Below are positions 1 through 8,034 of a DNA stretch of 64,000 bases, piece by piece; position 1 is the first letter of the stretch; each line of letters opens with the position of its first letter. A model generated the notes under the pieces. It had not been told where the DNA came from. It was given only the letters and a program-made list of their open reading frames with translations, and did no database searches. Source of the DNA: CAYPTB01 sp964413535 (GTDB lineage: Bacteria > Planctomycetota > UBA1135 > GCA-002686595); assembly GCA_964413535.1 (NCBI GenBank), contig CAYPTB010000051.1:62001-126000 (forward strand), given 5' to 3'. Both the position numbers and the translations under genes were made by a program.

Positions 1-1068
1 AACACGCGCGCCGTCGAGAACCGCATGCCCGTGCGTTTCCACATCGGGACCGCAGACGTTTCAGGCGAGCTCGTCCTCTTGGACGAGGACGCGCTCGCGC
101 CGGGCGAGACGGGCCTCGTGCAGATTCGCCTCGACGAGCCCGTCGTATGTGCTCCCGGCGATCCCTTCGTCTTGAGGTTGCTCTCTCCTGGAATCACCCT
201 CGGCGGCGGGCGCGTTCTCGAAGAGAGCCGTTATCGGCTCAAGCGCTTCAAGGAGTTCGTGATCGACGAACTGCGGCGCCAGGAAACCGGTTTGGGCTCG
301 CCCGTCGCGTTGCTCGAATCGATCCTTGCGCGTCGCGGCATGGAGTCCTTCTCCGCCGAAGACCTCACGACGGCGATCAAGCGCTCGAAGAGTGAAGTAG
401 CAGCCTTCCTCGACGAGCTCGTCCGCGAGAAAAGGGTCGCATCGCCCGGCGCGTCCGGTCGCTTCCTGCACGTGGATCGGCTCGAGGAGGCGCTGTCGAA
501 GGTGCGCGCCGCATTCGATGCGTGGTTCCTCGAGCACCCTCTGCGCACGCTCGTCGACGTCCGCGAGCTGCGCACGCTGACAGGTTTGGAGCCGGCGTTC
601 CTGCAGGCCCTGCTCGAAGAGTTTCGGGACAGGGGTGAGGTCGAGATCCTCGCTGGTGGCCGCGTGCGGCAGCTCGGGAGATCGAGCGGACTCGGTGCGG
701 AAGTGGAGGAGATCGCGAACGCCCTCGTAGTCTTGCTCGAAGCCGATCCCTTCCAGCCGCCCGGACGCGCGGAACTTCCCGCGGCTCTGGGCCGAACGCG
801 CGCGGAGATCGATCCCGTGCTCGACCATCTGGTCGATACGGAGCGCGTGGTGCACGTCGGCGCCGATCTTTATTTTGCTTCATCGGCCATCGCGCGTGCT
901 CGCGAGGCGCTGATCGAGTGCTTCGAGCGCCACGGCCACCTGGAGATCCCCGAGTTGCGCGACCGTCTCGCGACGACGCGCAAGTTCCTCATCCCGCTGC
1001 TCGAGTACTTCGACGCGCAGGGGGTGACGATCCGCCAGGGCGCGCATCGGGTGCTCAAACGTCGCTGA
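1..1068 (+). CDS. selB: SelB, selenocysteine-specific elongation factor (C-terminal part)
   Basis: The reading frame is open from the first base, so the gene is cut by the window edge; about 355 C-terminal residues remain. The GTPase domain, which delivers Sec-tRNA to the ribosome, lies outside. What is visible is the last beta-barrel with the family motif SPGITLGGGRVLEE, followed by about 270 residues of helical segments matching the tandem winged-helix domains that bind the SECIS hairpin. The repeated pattern of short helix, loop and basic strand (for example near residues 100-150, 180-220 and 300-350) fits those domains. SelB implies that this organism makes selenoproteins. No UGA-containing selenoprotein was recognised in the window. 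It ends with TGA, 73 bases before the convergent arfB-like gene. Confidence 0.88.
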   Translation, partial: NTRAVENRMPVRFHIGTADVSGELVLLDEDALAPGETGLVQIRLDEPVVCAPGDPFVLRLLSPGITLGGGRVLEESRYRLKRFKEFVIDELRRQETGLGSPVALLESILARRGMESFSAEDLTTAIKRSKSEVAAFLDELVREKRVASPGASGRFLHVDRLEEALSKVRAAFDAWFLEHPLRTLVDVRELRTLTGLEPAFLQALLEEFRDRGEVEILAGGRVRQLGRSSGLGAEVEEIANALVVLLEADPFQPPGRAELPAALGRTRAEIDPVLDHLVDTERVVHVGADLYFASSAIARAREALIECFERHGHLEIPELRDRLATTRKFLIPLLEYFDAQGVTIRQGAHRVLKRR

Positions 1069-1141
1069 GACGTCCCCGAGGGCCGCTTCGGATCGGCTCC
1101 TCGGCAGCCACGAGGGCAACCGATCCCGGAAGGAGGATCGA

Positions 1142-1570
1142 TCAGTCCTCGAACGAGCGTCGGCCACGGCTGCGCTTGATCTCGCCGTGCTGGCGCTTCT
1201 CGCTCAGCCTGCGCTGGCGCGAACCGTGCGTCGGTTTCGTCGCGACACGCCGGCGCTCCGGGCGCAGTCCTTCGCGCAGGATGGCCGCCAGCCTGTCGCG
1301 GGCGTCCTCGAGGTTGGTGAGCCGATCGCGATGCCTTCCGGCGTGGATCACGATCTTTCCGCTTGCCGTGAGTCTCGCGCCGAGCCTGCGGAGGAGCGTC
1401 GCCTTGCGGCGCTCGCCGAGGGAGCGACTGTTCGCCACCGAGAAGGAGAGGACCACTTTCGTCGCGACCTTGTTGACGTTCTGTCCGCCAGGCCCTCCGC
1501 CCCGCACCGCCTGGGCCGAGATTTCATCGGAGGGGATCACGAGGTTCGCGTTGATGCGCAAAGGCTCCAC
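1142..1570 (-). CDS. arfB: ArfB/ICT1-type peptidyl-tRNA hydrolase
   Basis: Ribosome-rescue factor that hydrolyses peptidyl-tRNA on stalled ribosomes. It carries the class-I release-factor motif GGGPGGQNVNKVATKV, whose GGQ is the catalytic tripeptide. The C-terminus is rich in Arg and Lys (KPTHGSRQRRLSEKRQ and beyond), like the tail that enters the empty mRNA channel. From the GTG at 1570 the protein has 142 residues, close to the 140 of E. coli ArfB. A TTG at 1561 would begin just before the first strand, and the frame is open upstream to 1675 without family similarity. No convincing Shine-Dalgarno decides between them. It could be called a prfB-like protein, but full-length RF2 domains are absent. 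Confidence 0.88.
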   Translation of the reverse strand: MEPLRINANLVIPSDEISAQAVRGGGPGGQNVNKVATKVVLSFSVANSRSLGERRKATLLRRLGARLTASGKIVIHAGRHRDRLTNLEDARDRLAAILREGLRPERRRVATKPTHGSRQRRLSEKRQHGEIKRSRGRRSFED

Positions 1571-2157
1571 GAAGGAAAAGCTAGCGTCTCGCGTCGAGGA
1601 GTTCCCCACGAAGCTGCCTCGTTCGGTTCTCGCGTCTCTCGGCGAGGGGAATGGAACCGCTGGCTCCCGTCGCACGTCTCGCGTTCCGCCCGCCGTTTGC
1701 CGTGAACCATTCCACGTCCGCGAACTCTTCTCGTTGCCGATGGCTGGTTGCTGCGCTAGGGGGATGAGTCGCCGCGTATCTCAACGAGTAGGGATTAAGG
1801 CCTGCTCACGAGCTATGGGGCCTTTCCTTCTCTTATCCGGGCCCGTTCCCAAGCTTATTCATATGCGGACCTGTGATCGATGCTCCAGGCCGACCTAGGC
1901 CCAAAGCCCTCGCGATCTTCGCAGGGACCGTTCGTTCCGAACTCCCGGGTTGAGCGGATCGACAACGAGGCACGCGGTGCGGGGCGTATCCGCGCGCGTG
2001 TTGGGCCTCGCCGGCCCTTGAAACCCCCATTACGTAAGAATTCGGCAGTCCCCCAGCCTTGCCGAAGTTGAGGTCAAGCCGCATGATTCGAAGTACCGAG
2101 AACCTCGCCGGGGGGCCCTCTGGGCCCAGGGAAGTCTCGCACCTCAGGAGTTGCACC
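1571..2157. other. Intergenic stretch, nothing recognised
   Basis: About 590 bases without a supported gene, with more A+T than its surroundings around 1780-1880 and 2030-2060. No tRNA cloverleaf, including tRNA-Sec, and no strong promoter was found. The short reading frames here have no start signals or protein-like composition. It probably holds the promoters of the flanking genes. GGAG at about 2150 serves the kelch gene. Confidence 0.5.
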
Positions 2158-3756
2158 ATGGCCGATTTCCGTGCTCGGCACGCCGGCGTCTTCGTTTCCA
2201 TCTTCTTGTTCTTGGGTTCCAGCACAGCGGCATGGGGGATGCCGCAGGACGATTCAGAACCGCTCTCGGAGTTCTTCGATTCCATCGGGGTCCTCGAAGC
2301 TTCATCGAGTGTTCCTTCGTGGGTAGCCATCGAGGGGGACTTCGATGTCGACGACCCGGACGAGGCCGCGGACGATGAAGCATCCTTCATCAGTGTTGCG
2401 TCTCATGCCTCGCCGTCGGGCGCGTATGCCTGGCTCGAACTCGCCAAAGGATCGGGTGCGGGTTCGCCCGTGCTCTCCGCCAAGGGCTCCATGCACCCTG
2501 GCGGGTCGGTCCAGTTCACCGTCACGGCGCAACAAGGTCAGCTGTGCATGCTGGTGTTCGGCACCAACGCACTGCTCCCGGGCACCTCCTTCGCTGGAGC
2601 CAAGCTGGTGCTCGCCAATACCGCTGTGACGATTGCCATGCCGCTCAGTCCTCTCGGCAAGGCGACTCGCTCCTTCAAGATCGTCGACGCGTCGCCCACC
2701 GCCTATGTGCAGGCGATCACCATCGACGCGGCCGGTCACCTCGAGATCTCGAACGCTCTGGGTGCGAATCGGGGCCACCAATGGGTCGTTGATCCCACTC
2801 CGATCTCCTGGTCGCCGCGCAACGGACACGGCATGGGCGTCCTGGGCAACTTGGCATTCCTCGTGGGAGGTCGTCCGTCCACCCTCGCCACCAACGACGT
2901 CCATCGCTTCGACGGCGTCAAGTGGGTCCAGCTGTTGCCGAACGACCCGAACACGACGTCGCGCTTCTCGCCGCGCTCGGACGCCGCGGTAGCCCAGCAC
3001 GGGGGTCGTCTGTGGGTCGGACTCGGCTCGACGAACTCGGGTTACGCGACGGACTTGTGGTCGTCGTCCGATGGCAGCTCTTGGACGCTCGAGAGTGGGA
3101 ATCTCTTGGCTGAGGGTGGGCCGGGCCCGCGCAAGAACGCGCGCGCGATCTCCTTCGGCGGGAAGCTCTACGTACTCGGCGGTTACTACAAGGTCAGTTC
3201 GACCCAGAAGCCGACCACCTTCTACTCGAACGAAGTCTGGGCCTACGACTCGGGCCAGGACACTTGGACGCGGACCGTGGCTCCGTGGCAGGGCCGAGAG
3301 GATCACGCCGTCGCGGTCCACGGGGGCAGGTTGTACGTCATCGGCGGGAGTGCGGTGGCCGACGACTCGGTGCCGTACACCTTCGTGCGTTTCAACGACG
3401 TCTGGTCGACTGCGAACGGTTCGACTTGGAAGCTCGAGACTGCCGCGGCCGCGTTCCTGCCCATGATCGAGCACTCGGCGGAGTCCTTCATGGGCGAGCT
3501 CCAACTCTTCGGCGGCTACCAGAACACGTTCAACTACCAGTGGCGCTCGTCCACGGGCTCGAGTTGGACGGTTCCGCTCGAGTTGGGAGGTCCCGGATAC
3601 AGCTTCGGGAACCAACCGGTGGCTTCCGCCGCCAAGGATGCCATGCCCGACATCGTCCGATACGACGCGGTCAGCATCGTCTTCAAAAGCCGCTTGTGGT
3701 CGATCGGCGGGTTCAGCGTCAGCCAGCCCTACAACCATGTCGTGTACAGCGACTGA
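2158..3756 (+). CDS. Secreted kelch-repeat protein
   Basis: A 532-residue protein. The ATG at 2158 is preceded by GGAG eight bases upstream and begins a signal peptide: basic start, hydrophobic stretch VFVSIFLFLGSSTAAWG, cleavage near residue 27. The frame is open further upstream but without a signal sequence. Residues about 30-210 form a variable N-terminal domain. Residues about 215-530 hold kelch-type blades with paired glycines (LAFLVGGRP, LYVLGGYY, LYVIGGSA, LQLFGGYQ, LWSIGGF), each followed by Trp or Tyr strands such as DVWSTANGSTWKLE. Kelch beta-propellers bind proteins or sugars; galactose oxidase-like enzymes use the same fold, but no copper-ligand set was identified. Exported, role unknown. 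Confidence 0.8.
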   Translation: MADFRARHAGVFVSIFLFLGSSTAAWGMPQDDSEPLSEFFDSIGVLEASSSVPSWVAIEGDFDVDDPDEAADDEASFISVASHASPSGAYAWLELAKGSGAGSPVLSAKGSMHPGGSVQFTVTAQQGQLCMLVFGTNALLPGTSFAGAKLVLANTAVTIAMPLSPLGKATRSFKIVDASPTAYVQAITIDAAGHLEISNALGANRGHQWVVDPTPISWSPRNGHGMGVLGNLAFLVGGRPSTLATNDVHRFDGVKWVQLLPNDPNTTSRFSPRSDAAVAQHGGRLWVGLGSTNSGYATDLWSSSDGSSWTLESGNLLAEGGPGPRKNARAISFGGKLYVLGGYYKVSSTQKPTTFYSNEVWAYDSGQDTWTRTVAPWQGREDHAVAVHGGRLYVIGGSAVADDSVPYTFVRFNDVWSTANGSTWKLETAAAAFLPMIEHSAESFMGELQLFGGYQNTFNYQWRSSTGSSWTVPLELGGPGYSFGNQPVASAAKDAMPDIVRYDAVSIVFKSRLWSIGGFSVSQPYNHVVYSD

Positions 3757-3766
3757 CCGAAGCGCT

Positions 3767-3799
3767 GCGGAGATTCCCTCGCTGAGGGGGAATCTCCGC
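3767..3799. terminator. Perfect 12-bp inverted repeat between convergent genes
   Basis: GCGGAGATTCCC at 3767-3778 is the exact reverse complement of 3788-3799, with a nine-base loop. It lies 10 bases after the kelch stop and about 38 bases from the end of the convergent phosphatase gene, so it can act as a terminator in both directions. No clear T run follows on either strand. Confidence 0.65.
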
Positions 3800-3837
3800 G
3801 TGACCGCTGGGGACGAAACCCGGCGACGAAGTCTGGC

Positions 3838-4551
3838 TCAGTCGATCTTGCCGTAGCGACGTGCTGCGGGCACCTGCACGACTCGGTCTTCTTCGGCGAT
3901 CCACGCCGTGAGGGTTCCGCCCCACACGCAGCCCGTGTCGAGGCCTCGCAGGCCAGGCCGTTCGACGAGCCCCTGTAGGGACCAGTGGCCGAAGACGATC
4001 GTCCGCTCGCTCGCCTCGAGGAAAGTGAACCACGGGGCGTAAGGAGCCCCCGGCGACGGATCGTTCGAGGGGGGTCGATTCCCTTCACGGGAGCAGTAGC
4101 GCACGCGCGTGGCGAAGTCCGTGTCTTCGTCGGGCTCGAGCGGGTCCTTGCCCGCGAGTACCGCGGCCGGATCTCCCCAGTCCGCCTTCACTCCGGCGTG
4201 CACGAGCAAGACGCCATCCTCGTTCCTTGCGAACGGTTGGCTACCGAGCCACGCGAGCAGCGGGCCCCGATCGTCCGCGGCGAGTACGTCGCCGAACGTG
4301 TCGTCCGCGCGCAACTCGCGGCGTCCCGCGGCGACACGCAGTAGGTGCAGGTCGTGGTTGCCGAGCACGGATCGGGCGCCCAAGCTCGAGAGCAGGCGCA
4401 AAGTCCCCAAGGAGTCCGGCCCGCGGTTCACGAGGTCCCCGACCAGCAGCAACTCGTCCGAGGCGGGATCGAAGCGAAGTCTGTCCAGGAGGCGCTCGAG
4501 TTCCTCGCTACACCCCTGGATGTCGCCGATATAAGCGTGACGCTTCGACAC
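3838..4551 (-). CDS. ApaH-like metallophosphoesterase (diadenosine tetraphosphatase type)
   Basis: Calcineurin-like phosphoesterase of 237 residues with all metal-site motifs in order: GDIQG near the N-terminus, GDLVNRGPDS, GNHD, and HAG in the second half. This arrangement and the length (E. coli ApaH has 280) match symmetrical Ap4A hydrolases, which split Ap4A into two ADP; related PrpE and protein phosphatases share the core, so the substrate is not certain. The GTG at 4551 is chosen because it lies directly before the first strand (KRHAYIGDIQG) and has a good -10 box, TATACT, seven bases upstream. A GTG at 4599 would add 16 residues lacking similarity. It is divergent from the membrane protein at 4612. 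Confidence 0.82.
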   Translation of the reverse strand: MSKRHAYIGDIQGCSEELERLLDRLRFDPASDELLLVGDLVNRGPDSLGTLRLLSSLGARSVLGNHDLHLLRVAAGRRELRADDTFGDVLAADDRGPLLAWLGSQPFARNEDGVLLVHAGVKADWGDPAAVLAGKDPLEPDEDTDFATRVRYCSREGNRPPSNDPSPGAPYAPWFTFLEASERTIVFGHWSLQGLVERPGLRGLDTGCVWGGTLTAWIAEEDRVVQVPAARRYGKID

Positions 4552-4558
4552 CGAGGCG

Positions 4559-4564
4559 AGTATA
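4559..4564 (-). promoter_or_regulatory. -10 box TATACT of the ApaH-like gene
   Basis: On the minus strand TATACT is followed by seven bases and then the GTG start. This is one of several genes here whose -10-like hexamer sits almost on the start codon. No strong -35 was seen. Confidence 0.5.
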
Positions 4565-4611
4565 GCCGTCGAGTGGACGGGTTCCGGGACTCCCAGCACA
4601 ATCCTCGTCCG

Positions 4612-5208
4612 ATGGCCACGTCGTCCAACGAATTCCGAGCGCCCGGTATCGTCGCCATCGCGCTGATCGTCGCAGCCGGACTCGGCGCGGGAGCGGGCGT
4701 CTACCGCTTCGAGCAGCCGCGCGTGCAGGCGGAGGTAGCGCGCCGGCTCGCCGACGCCCCGCGAACCCCGGAGGGCAGGCTACGCGCTTGGCTCGAGTTC
4801 GGTGCACCATCGATCCATCAGCGGCTCGTCACGGCGCGCGTCTCGTGGAGTCAGCCTTGGCTCGTGACCCACACCGTGCGATCGGAAGTGGAGAGCGAGC
4901 CGCCCTCCGTGTACGGGCTCGATCTCACCGGCATCGGTGTGGATGTGTCCGAGCTGGAAGGCATGCGCGTCGTCGTCCGCCTGCCCCTGCCCGGACGCCT
5001 CGGAAAGACGTTTCTCGCGGGTCGCAACGCCTTCGGCGTCCCGAGCTACACGGCCGAGTCGGAGGCGCCCGACACCGCGGTTGCCCTCGCGGCCAAAGTG
5101 GAATGGCTGCTCGCCGACCTCGAGACCGCCCTGAGGAAGGACATCGAAGGTGCGAGCATCGAGGTCGTCGTGGATCCGAGTCTCAGGGATGCTTCGGTCA
5201 CGCGTTGA
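4612..5208 (+). CDS. Single-span membrane protein, unknown
   Basis: A 198-residue protein not recognised. The ATG at 4612 gives a short polar head, a membrane span (IVAIALIVAAGLGAGAGVY, residues about 11-29) and a soluble part of about 165 residues. The frame continues upstream, but there it runs antisense to the phosphatase gene. The soluble part is mixed alpha/beta, with several beta-rich segments (LDLTGIGVDV, MRVVVRLPLPG) and a C-terminal helix and strand (IEGASIEVVVDPSL). The layout resembles DUF4230-like anchored proteins, but this is only a resemblance. It lies between a divergent phosphatase and the downstream sulfatase-fold gene, with no operon clue. Confidence 0.6.
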   Translation: MATSSNEFRAPGIVAIALIVAAGLGAGAGVYRFEQPRVQAEVARRLADAPRTPEGRLRAWLEFGAPSIHQRLVTARVSWSQPWLVTHTVRSEVESEPPSVYGLDLTGIGVDVSELEGMRVVVRLPLPGRLGKTFLAGRNAFGVPSYTAESEAPDTAVALAAKVEWLLADLETALRKDIEGASIEVVVDPSLRDASVTR

Positions 5209-5340
5209 TCGTCCCGGACGCGCCGAAGCGCTGGAGCCGGAGACCCCCGACCGTATGCTTCTCGATCGAGGCCCGATGGTGAGGGATCTATCGTCTGGGC
5301 ATCCCGCCCTGTCTCGTGCTGCGCGCTCCGGGGGGCCCCC

Positions 5341-7272
5341 GTGAGAGCGCGCGAGCACTTCAGCAGCTTCGCGAACGCGTTCTTCGTGGTGGTCCTCGCG
5401 CTCGCGGCCATCGAGATCGTCCTCGTTCGCATGGCCCACCCGAACCAGCCGACGGAGGCCGTGTCCTTTCTTCACGTCGTCTTCCTCTGGGGGGGGCTGG
5501 CGCTCTTCGCTCTCGTTCCCACGCTCCTCCTCGGGCTCCGAAGGAGAGCGGCCGCTCCCGCGGGGAGCGGGCTCGGGCCGGCGTTCCTGCTCGTCTTCTT
5601 CGCGGTTGCACCGGTGCTCGCGCACCACATGCTCGATCGCCACACGAGCATCGGACAGAACGTGCGAGCGCTGTGGACGTGGCGACCATGGCTCGAGCTC
5701 GCTGTTGCGATCGCCGCTCTGGGGCTCGGGCTCTCGGTTGCGGCGCGCCTGTGCCGACGGATCCGGAGGAAGCCCGTGGGGATCGCGGTCGCCGCCATCT
5801 CGATAGCCGCCGGAGCTTTCCTTCCGCCGACCGAGTCTCGACCCGACCCGCCGTCATCGGTCGATCCGGAGCTCGCCGCGAAGCCCAACGTTCTCCTGCT
5901 CGTGTGGGACACGACCCGCGCAGGTCATCTCGCTCCCTACGGGTACGACCGAGACACTACGCCACACCTCGCGCGTTTCGCCGAGGAGTCGATCGTGTTC
6001 GAGGAAGCACGCTCCGCCTCGATCTTCACCTTCACGTCGCACTTGTCGATGCTGACGGGGAAGTACCCGGCCGCGACAGGCGCGCGCATGATCTCGCGTA
6101 TGCAGCTCGATCCCAAGCTGTGCGAGTCCGTCGCGACCCTCTTCAGCGACGCGGGCTATCGCACCGGAGCCTTCGTCGGGACCTGGGTTCTGCACGCGAT
6201 GACCGGGATCCGACGCGGGTTCGAGGTGTACGACGACCGAGTCGATCCTGCCGTCGGCTCGACCTATGCGTGGAACATGGTGCACGACGTACAGGCCGTG
6301 CTCGCGGACAAGCTCGGCGTCCTGAAGGGGAACGGACAACCGCACTGGTTCCAAGACTTCCAGCGGCCTGCGAGCGAAGTCTTGAGCTCGGCGCTTGCAT
6401 GGATCGGAGAGGAGGACCCGCGACCGTGGTTCTGCATGGTCAACCTGTACGACGTCCATTGGCCCTACGTTCCCGGAACCGAGTCGCGCGAACGCTGGGT
6501 GCGCCCCTATGCGGGACCGATGGACGGATACCTCTTCCGCAGCAACAACTATCCGCGCGGGTACGTGCCGACCCCCGAGGACGGTCGCCACGTGAGCGAG
6601 CTCTACGACGCCGAGATGTGGCAACTCGACGCCGAGGTCGACCGCTTCCTGTCCGCGCTCGACCTCGCGCGCTCGAACACGGCCGTCGTCCTGACGTCGG
6701 ATCACGGTGAAGCGTTCGGGGAGGGAGGCCGCTTCGAGCACGACGACATCCTCGAGCCGCAGGTCCGAGTGCCGTTGCTCGTGAGACTTCCCGGACCCGA
6801 TCCAGAGACCGGCCGGCGCTCGCTGCGCGCCTCCGGCGTCGACATCGCCCCGACCCTCTTGAGCTTGGCGGGGCTGGAGCTCCCAGAGGACCTGCACGGT
6901 GTCGATCTCCTTTCCGCCAACGGGGAGGCCGACCGCGAGATCCTCGTGGAGGACCGCGACCACGAGGAACTCGACGACGTGCGCATCGCCCTGTACTCGG
7001 GGACCTGGAAGCTCGTCCGCTTGGGGGTGGGGGACTCCGCGACGTTCCATCTGTACGACCTCGCGACCGATCCGGTCGGGGTGCTGGACGTGGCCAAAGA
7101 CCACACGCAGCGCACGCTCGAGCTCGCACGGCGGCTCGAGGAGCTGCGGGCTCCCTGGGCCGACCTCGACCTCTCGATCGAGCCCGCCGGAGGAGCGGCC
7201 AACGAGGACGCCCTGGGAGGCCTCGGTTACCTGGGAGAGGATCGGGAGAGCGTTCGCTCCGAGCGCCGCTGA
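5341..7272 (+). CDS. Membrane-anchored sulfatase/phosphotransferase-fold enzyme
   Basis: A 643-residue alkaline-phosphatase-superfamily protein. The first 165 residues carry about five membrane spans (around 14-31, 43-66, 80-98, 119-136, 147-161); the rest is a periplasmic catalytic domain. Metal-site motifs are VWDTTRAGHLAPYGY (Asp190), SDHGEAFGEGGRFEHDD and DVHWPY. In sulfatases the nucleophile is Cys or Ser within CxPSR, converted to formylglycine; here the aligned segment reads FTFTSHLSMLTG, so Thr230 takes the nucleophile position and the proline is also lost. Formylglycine chemistry is therefore unlikely, and a Thr-based hydrolase or phosphotransferase, as in the LtaS/EptA branch, is more plausible. 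The substrate is unknown. GTG start; no clear Shine-Dalgarno. Confidence 0.85.
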   Translation: MRAREHFSSFANAFFVVVLALAAIEIVLVRMAHPNQPTEAVSFLHVVFLWGGLALFALVPTLLLGLRRRAAAPAGSGLGPAFLLVFFAVAPVLAHHMLDRHTSIGQNVRALWTWRPWLELAVAIAALGLGLSVAARLCRRIRRKPVGIAVAAISIAAGAFLPPTESRPDPPSSVDPELAAKPNVLLLVWDTTRAGHLAPYGYDRDTTPHLARFAEESIVFEEARSASIFTFTSHLSMLTGKYPAATGARMISRMQLDPKLCESVATLFSDAGYRTGAFVGTWVLHAMTGIRRGFEVYDDRVDPAVGSTYAWNMVHDVQAVLADKLGVLKGNGQPHWFQDFQRPASEVLSSALAWIGEEDPRPWFCMVNLYDVHWPYVPGTESRERWVRPYAGPMDGYLFRSNNYPRGYVPTPEDGRHVSELYDAEMWQLDAEVDRFLSALDLARSNTAVVLTSDHGEAFGEGGRFEHDDILEPQVRVPLLVRLPGPDPETGRRSLRASGVDIAPTLLSLAGLELPEDLHGVDLLSANGEADREILVEDRDHEELDDVRIALYSGTWKLVRLGVGDSATFHLYDLATDPVGVLDVAKDHTQRTLELARRLEELRAPWADLDLSIEPAGGAANEDALGGLGYLGEDRESVRSERR

Positions 7273-7351
7273 GCGCAGCCCGAGTGGCTCCCCGGGCCCA
7301 TTTCCGCCCCGACGCTTGTCCGCTGCGCGCCGCGCGGTTACAAGCTTTGGC

Positions 7352-7368
7352 CCCTTCGAGGCGAAGGG
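7352..7368 (+). promoter_or_regulatory. Hairpin in the leader of a small basic protein gene
   Basis: CCCTTCG (7352-7358) pairs perfectly with CGAAGGG (7362-7368) across a three-base loop. It lies between a possible -10 (TACAAG, 7340-7345) and the ATG at 7378. It could be a weak terminator of the sulfatase-fold gene or a leader structure for the next one. Confidence 0.4.
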
Positions 7369-7377
7369 CTCCCCGTC

Positions 7378-7509
7378 ATGGCCAAGCACAAGATCAAGTC
7401 CGGCGGTCCTACCCGAGGTCGAAAGCGCGTGCGCAAGATCGGGATGGGGTCGGGCAAGTTCCTGACCCAGCGTGCGCGCGAGCGCAGGCGCGACCATCGG
7501 CGCGGCTGA
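7378..7509 (+). CDS. Small, very basic protein (43 residues)
   Basis: The frame ATG to TGA encodes 43 residues, beginning MAKHKIKSGGPTRGRKRVRK and ending RERRRDHRRG, with about 18 Arg or Lys. The composition and the MAKHK start resemble small ribosomal or nucleic-acid-binding proteins, but it matches none I recognise (not bL32, bL34, bL36 or bTHX). Hydrophobic residues sit at spaced positions (IGMGSGKFLTQ), as in a short RNA-binding element. It follows the sulfatase-fold gene by about 105 bases and has a hairpin leader. Chance occurrence is possible because Arg-rich frames are common at this GC content; the Lys content and clean start argue for a real gene. Confidence 0.5.
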   Translation: MAKHKIKSGGPTRGRKRVRKIGMGSGKFLTQRARERRRDHRRG

Positions 7510-7722
7510 GGTTTTTCTCCGCGCCGTCCGCCGCTCGTGATCGAGCGGGTCGCAGCGTTTTCGAGCAGGAAGTGGAGGGGGTCGGTCGAGGGTCGAGGCT
7601 CCTTGCCGAAGCCTCGGGACGGAGGAAGTCTCCTCGTTTCCCTCCGTCCGTGTCCGTCCGATTCGTCCAGAGGACGATCCCCTCTTCCGACCCCCTCCGG
7701 TGCGCTGCGGACCCCGGTGGGC
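7510..7722. other. Intergenic, nothing recognised
   Basis: No supported gene. Open frames here are Arg- and Ser-rich products of the GC bias. Together with 7825-8034 it surrounds only one possible tiny gene on the minus strand. Confidence 0.4.
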
Positions 7723-7824
7723 TTAGAAGACTCCGCCGAGGAACAGGGCCGCGCGCAAGGCGCTGAGACCGATGAGGACCTCCAGCGCGCGGCACAATAG
7801 GTGAGCAGCCAACCTGAGCAACAT
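7723..7824 (-). CDS. Possible small hydrophobic protein (33 residues)
   Basis: ATG at 7824 to TAA at 7723. The product MLLRLAAHLLCRALEVLIGL plus 13 further residues (ending LFLGGVF) looks like a single amphipathic or membrane helix. AAGGAA (7831-7836 on the opposite strand) lies six bases before the ATG, a proper Shine-Dalgarno, which is uncommon in this window. It is isolated, 210 bases beyond the M24 peptidase stop, and is read in the same direction as that gene. There is no family match, so it could be chance; the start signal, TAA stop and hydrophobic content make it worth listing. Confidence 0.35.
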   Translation of the reverse strand: MLLRLAAHLLCRALEVLIGLSALRAALFLGGVF

Positions 7825-8034
7825 CTCGATTTCCTTGCTTCGTGTCTTCGAGGAGCGCAGGGGAATCCGGGCGGAGTGGCTCGGGGGGGTGCAAGAATCC
7901 AGGACTGTGCGCGCGCTGCGCGTAAGTCGAGAACCCGACGTCGCTTCGGCCGGGCCCGAGGCCCACCGCGCGCTCGCGGGAGCGGACTGCCGGCACTTCG
8001 CGCCGCAGGGCGCCGGATCGAGCCGACTCCGTCC

